Below, in pieces: positions 61,354-64,000 of a DNA stretch of 64,000 nucleotides. The stretch is from JASSUD01 sp031963005 (GTDB taxonomy: Bacteria; Pseudomonadota; Gammaproteobacteria; Burkholderiales; Burkholderiaceae): assembly GCA_031963005.1 (NCBI GenBank), contig JASSUL010000003.1, forward strand, positions 111,020-175,019, read 5' to 3'. Each line of letters opens with the position of its first letter. Position 1 is the stretch's first letter. Under the pieces are notes generated by a model, which was not told where the DNA came from, made no database searches, and worked only from the letters and a program-made list of their open reading frames with translations. A program made the position numbers and the translations under genes.

Positions 61354-61521
61354 AGCGCGAAGCTTATCTAGTTTATGCTCTGGTTCGCGCTTTGCGATAG
61401 CAAGGCCGACCATTTTTTTATGTGCCTCACATCTTACGATGTAGCGCACAAGTAATAGCAGACCTGCTTTTAGCAGGGCGTCAAATTCATATTATGTACG
61501 GTTCTAAAAGTAGAGGGAAAG

Positions 61522-63042
61522 GTGAAGCGAGCATTACTGGGAATAGTATTGGCTTTATCAGTATTGGCGCATGCTCATGCTGCAGTGCGTATTCCATGGA
61601 ATGGCCCTCCATATTTCATCACTACACGAGGAGCGAAAGTCGCTGAAGTGCTAAAAGGCATGGGTGCTAATTACAGTGTTCCTGTCATGGTCAGTCCGGA
61701 AGTAGAAGACCATTTCGTTGGAACGATCCGCAATACCCAGCCTGATGTGATTTTAGAGCGATTTGCGCAACTCTTTAATCTAGCCACCTATTACGATGGG
61801 CAGGCGTTATATGTCTATAAAACGCATGAAGCGAAGAGTCAGATCATCACTCCAAGGTATTTAACAACGAAAAAGCTCGTTAAATATCTCAAACACGGTA
61901 ATGCAATAGAGCAACCCTATTGCATATTGAGAGCGGTGGATAATTTTAATGCGCTTGAAATCTTTGGTGTGCCTATCTGTATTACTCGGATCAGTGAGTT
62001 AGCTAAAAATCTAGATGACAAGATCCTCAATCAAGCGCAGAATCAGGAGACGGTTCGCGTCTTCCATCTGAAATTTGCCTCTGCAGCAGATATTTTCTAT
62101 ACCTATAGAAATAGCGAAAAGGTACGCATTCCTGGCGTAGTAACGGTATTGCGTGAGATGGTGCAGAGTCGCTCTCCTGCGGGAGAAGGTACGCCGGTAG
62201 CGGATACACAGAGTGGTGGATCGCTCGCTACAGCAGCTATTCCGGCTTTTTCTGCCGATATGCAGCGCAATGCGGTGGTCATACGTGACCGTGAAGTCAA
62301 TATGTCGATGTACGAAAATTTGATTGCGCAGCTGGATCAACCTTCTGCACAGATTGAAATCTCCGTTGCCATCATTGATGTAAATGCTTCAGATATCAAT
62401 CGACTAGGCGTAGATTGGGCAGGTCAAGTAGGCTTAGGGGGAGGCGCCATTGGATTTAACAGCGCAGATGGAGTGAATTTCAATACGGTGCTTCAGAACG
62501 CGGATAATTTTATGATCCAAGTGAGTGCGCTGGAGCAGCATGCTAGAGCCAAAATTCTGTCTCGTCCTTCAGTAGTCACGCTCAATAACGTCCAAGCGGT
62601 ATTGGATCGCAATATTACTTTCCGGACCAAGGTCTCTGGCGAGAGAGTCGCTTCAATTGATGAATTTTCTACCGGGTCATTGCTGCGTGTAACTCCCCGA
62701 CTCGTTAAGCAAAACGGGATAGAGCAAATTCTCTTGATCCTGAATATTCAAGATGGACGCGCTGGGCAAGGTATTAACCAAACCACCGAGGTATTACCTA
62801 GCATTAGCAATGCAGAAATCTCAACACAAGCCAGTTTATTGCCTGGGCAAAGTCTATTACTAGGCGGATTTGTGCAAGACGAGCAAAGAGATGGCGAGCG
62901 TAAAATCCCCTTATTTGGCGATATTCCCGTCTTAGGCCATTTCTTTAAGACAAAAGCAAGCTCGACAGAGCGCGTTATTCGGCTATTTTTAATTAAAGCC
63001 ATGCCGCTTCCGATTCTTCCGGTTACGCAGCCAGCTAAGTAA
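61522..63042 (+). CDS. sctC: T3SS outer-membrane secretin SctC
   Basis: A 506-residue secretin forming the outer-membrane ring. A signal peptide (about residues 1-21, ALLGIVLALSVLAHAHA), N0/N1-type domains (VAEVLKGMGANYSVPVMVSP...), an N3 domain (RNAVVIRDREVNMSMYENLIAQLDQ) and a C-terminal secretin core with SRPSVVTLNNVQAVLDRN and LLPGQSLLLGGFVQDEQRDGERKIPLFGDIPVLGHFFK are clear. GTG 61522 has GAGGGAAAG upstream. The protein is at the short end of SctC, as SsaC is. It ends the right T3SS block. Confidence 0.95.
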   Translation: MKRALLGIVLALSVLAHAHAAVRIPWNGPPYFITTRGAKVAEVLKGMGANYSVPVMVSPEVEDHFVGTIRNTQPDVILERFAQLFNLATYYDGQALYVYKTHEAKSQIITPRYLTTKKLVKYLKHGNAIEQPYCILRAVDNFNALEIFGVPICITRISELAKNLDDKILNQAQNQETVRVFHLKFASAADIFYTYRNSEKVRIPGVVTVLREMVQSRSPAGEGTPVADTQSGGSLATAAIPAFSADMQRNAVVIRDREVNMSMYENLIAQLDQPSAQIEISVAIIDVNASDINRLGVDWAGQVGLGGGAIGFNSADGVNFNTVLQNADNFMIQVSALEQHARAKILSRPSVVTLNNVQAVLDRNITFRTKVSGERVASIDEFSTGSLLRVTPRLVKQNGIEQILLILNIQDGRAGQGINQTTEVLPSISNAEISTQASLLPGQSLLLGGFVQDEQRDGERKIPLFGDIPVLGHFFKTKASSTERVIRLFLIKAMPLPILPVTQPAK

Positions 63043-63045
63043 GCG

Positions 63046-63200
63046 TGGAACTGATCCCTAAAAGTTGGATATGCCGCAGTCCAACTTTGAAGTGACCCCA
63101 AAAAGTTGGATGCCAATCTGACTCTTGGGGTTTTTTTATGAGTAAATATACGGAATAGTTCAAGCTCACCACTATCCATGATTACCTATCGAGTATAACG
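63046..63200 (+). mobile_element. IS3-family insertion-sequence remnant
   Basis: Two partial copies of an IS3-type end (CTGATCCCTAAAAGTTGGAT at 63051 and TGACCCCAAAAAGTTGGAT near 63093) precede an ATG at 63138 encoding MSKYTE, an amber codon (63156-63158), then FKLTTIHDYLSS. The typical orfA start of IS3-group elements reads MSKYSEQFKL, so the amber replaces Gln. The frame ends after about 20 codons in unrelated sequence; no transposase catalytic part remains. Confidence 0.7.
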
Positions 63201-63241
63201 CTGCACCATGCTCTAGCATTTCTCATCTCTCTAACGTGTAC

Positions 63242-63574
63242 TCAAAACTTCCTTTTTAATAAAAAGTACGAAAGTACGTTACGACACAGTGTAAAAAAAG
63301 TATGCGGGATCGCAATTAGGCGCGTGAATGCGCGAGCACATAGATGCCGGATAGTGTGTGCCCAAGATAGCAGCCGTATGCGGACTTTGGGAGAAGGTAT
63401 CGCCTTTGGCCTGACTTTATGAGGTTGCGTATAGTGGCGTGGAAGTGCATTAGAAACAGGAGGCGATACAGAGGAAAGTACGGACTTCGTCGAGGCCTCT
63501 TTTCTTGCTCCATAGTGAATGGCCTCAGAATAGTGAGATAACGCATCTCGCTTTTTTGGGGCTTTTTTACGCAT
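63242..63574 (-). CDS. Possible small basic protein, doubtful
   Basis: A 110-codon frame rich in Lys, Arg, His and Ser, with a more hydrophobic C-terminal part (HTFFTLCRNVLSYFLL). The ribosome-binding site (AAGG) lies too close to ATG 63574. I do not recognise it. It lies between the IS remnant and the rRNA promoter, in 700 bases that otherwise show no gene, and could be chance. Confidence 0.3.
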   Translation of the reverse strand: MRKKAPKKRDALSHYSEAIHYGARKEASTKSVLSSVSPPVSNALPRHYTQPHKVRPKAIPSPKVRIRLLSWAHTIRHLCARAFTRLIAIPHTFFTLCRNVLSYFLLKRKF

Positions 63575-63893
63575 CCTTAGCTGAATGATCTAAGCTGTCT
63601 ATGATCCAGTATGCGTAAAAAGAAGCTGAGAGTGGAGTTCTTCACCGCATTACGACGCGTACCCGTGATCTCCCTTTCAGCAACACGCCCACCACTAAGT
63701 TGTCTACGACATTAAAATAAGGGAAGGTCACTATTTCTGTATTTTTGATGGATTTTGCAGTCAAAAAAGCAGCAACGGTACGTAATAAGTGTTAGACTAC
63801 GTTCCTTGTTGTGCAGCTGCACTGCGAAAGCAGCTGTGGAGGCGGTGTTGATGGGAAGTTTCTGAAGTCTTCGATATTTTTGTAAAAATATCC

Positions 63894-63968
63894 TTGACAA
63901 CAGTCTGAAATCTCTTCATAATCTCGTTTCTCTGTTGACGAGACGTCAGCAAATGTTCTTTAAAAATT
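63894..63968 (+). promoter_or_regulatory. rRNA operon promoter and boxA antitermination leader
   Basis: TTGACA (63894-63899), a 17-base spacer and CATAAT (63917-63922) make a near-consensus sigma-70 promoter. Downstream, TGTTCTTTAAAAATT (63954-63968) matches the boxA antitermination element of rRNA leaders. The 16S rRNA gene should begin a short way beyond the window's right end. Confidence 0.85.
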
Positions 63969-64000
63969 GATAGTTGATAAGAGTGAGTGCGAGTGAGCGA

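Noticed and set aside
1..64000. CRISPR array
   Set aside because: No regularly spaced short direct repeats were seen; the repeats found are palindromic elements or coding duplications.

Overview
The window looks like the chromosome of a host-associated betaproteobacterium of the Burkholderiaceae, most like a fungal endosymbiont of the Mycoavidus/Glomeribacter type. This is an inference from content: Burkholderia-type gene order (rpe-trpE, gcvT-gcvH-gcvP-sdaA, birA/coaX in one neighbourhood), a type III secretion system (T3SS) of the SPI-2 (Ssa-Esc) layout, many low-complexity or AT-rich effector-like genes, an ankyrin-repeat gene, decayed genes and small palindromic repeats. No rRNA is inside the window, but an rRNA promoter and boxA leader end it at about 63.9-64.0 kb.

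Layout. 0-6.8 kb: T3SS export-apparatus block sctN(partial)-O-P-Q-R-S-T-U, interrupted between sctQ and sctR by a palindromic repeat. 7-10 kb: an EamA transporter and two unrecognised, possibly secreted proteins. 10-18.4 kb: housekeeping (trpE, rpe, mltA, dsbD, mnmA, rlmL). 18.5-25.6 kb: coaX and birA separated by an insertion holding a decayed gene and an AT-rich effector-like gene, with another AT-rich gene beyond coaX; then speG. 25.7-36 kb: an accessory island with an ankyrin protein, a GNAT enzyme, a complete four-gene Wadjet (JetABCD) plasmid-defence operon, a toxin-antitoxin pair whose toxin is broken, and tRNA-Arg(CCG). 36-50 kb: rep helicase, glycine cleavage genes and serine dehydratase, two effector-like genes, Sco/PCuAC copper chaperones and queD-queE-queC. 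50.2-63 kb: a hybrid sensor kinase followed by the T3SS translocon operon (SseA-like chaperone, EspA/SseB-like filament protein, SycD-like chaperone, SctE, SctB), then sctD, an SsaE-like chaperone, an unrecognised small protein and the secretin sctC. 63-64 kb: an IS3 remnant and the start of an rRNA operon.

How it works together. The two T3SS blocks supply the export gate and ATPase (left) and the outer rings, filament and translocon (right); needle, inner rod, SctJ/K/L/V are not in the window and sctV/L may lie just left of it. The kinase sits where SsrA sits in SPI-2. Several proteins carry features expected of secreted host-directed proteins (eukaryote-like short motifs, ankyrin repeats, low complexity). 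Wadjet would act against incoming circular plasmids. The most unusual observations are the LPxY-repeat N-terminal extension of the filament protein, a Pro/Ser-rich protein with both PP1-docking motif types (RVxF and SILK), the nested-inversion repeat family, and Wadjet beside a tRNA in an otherwise eroding genome.
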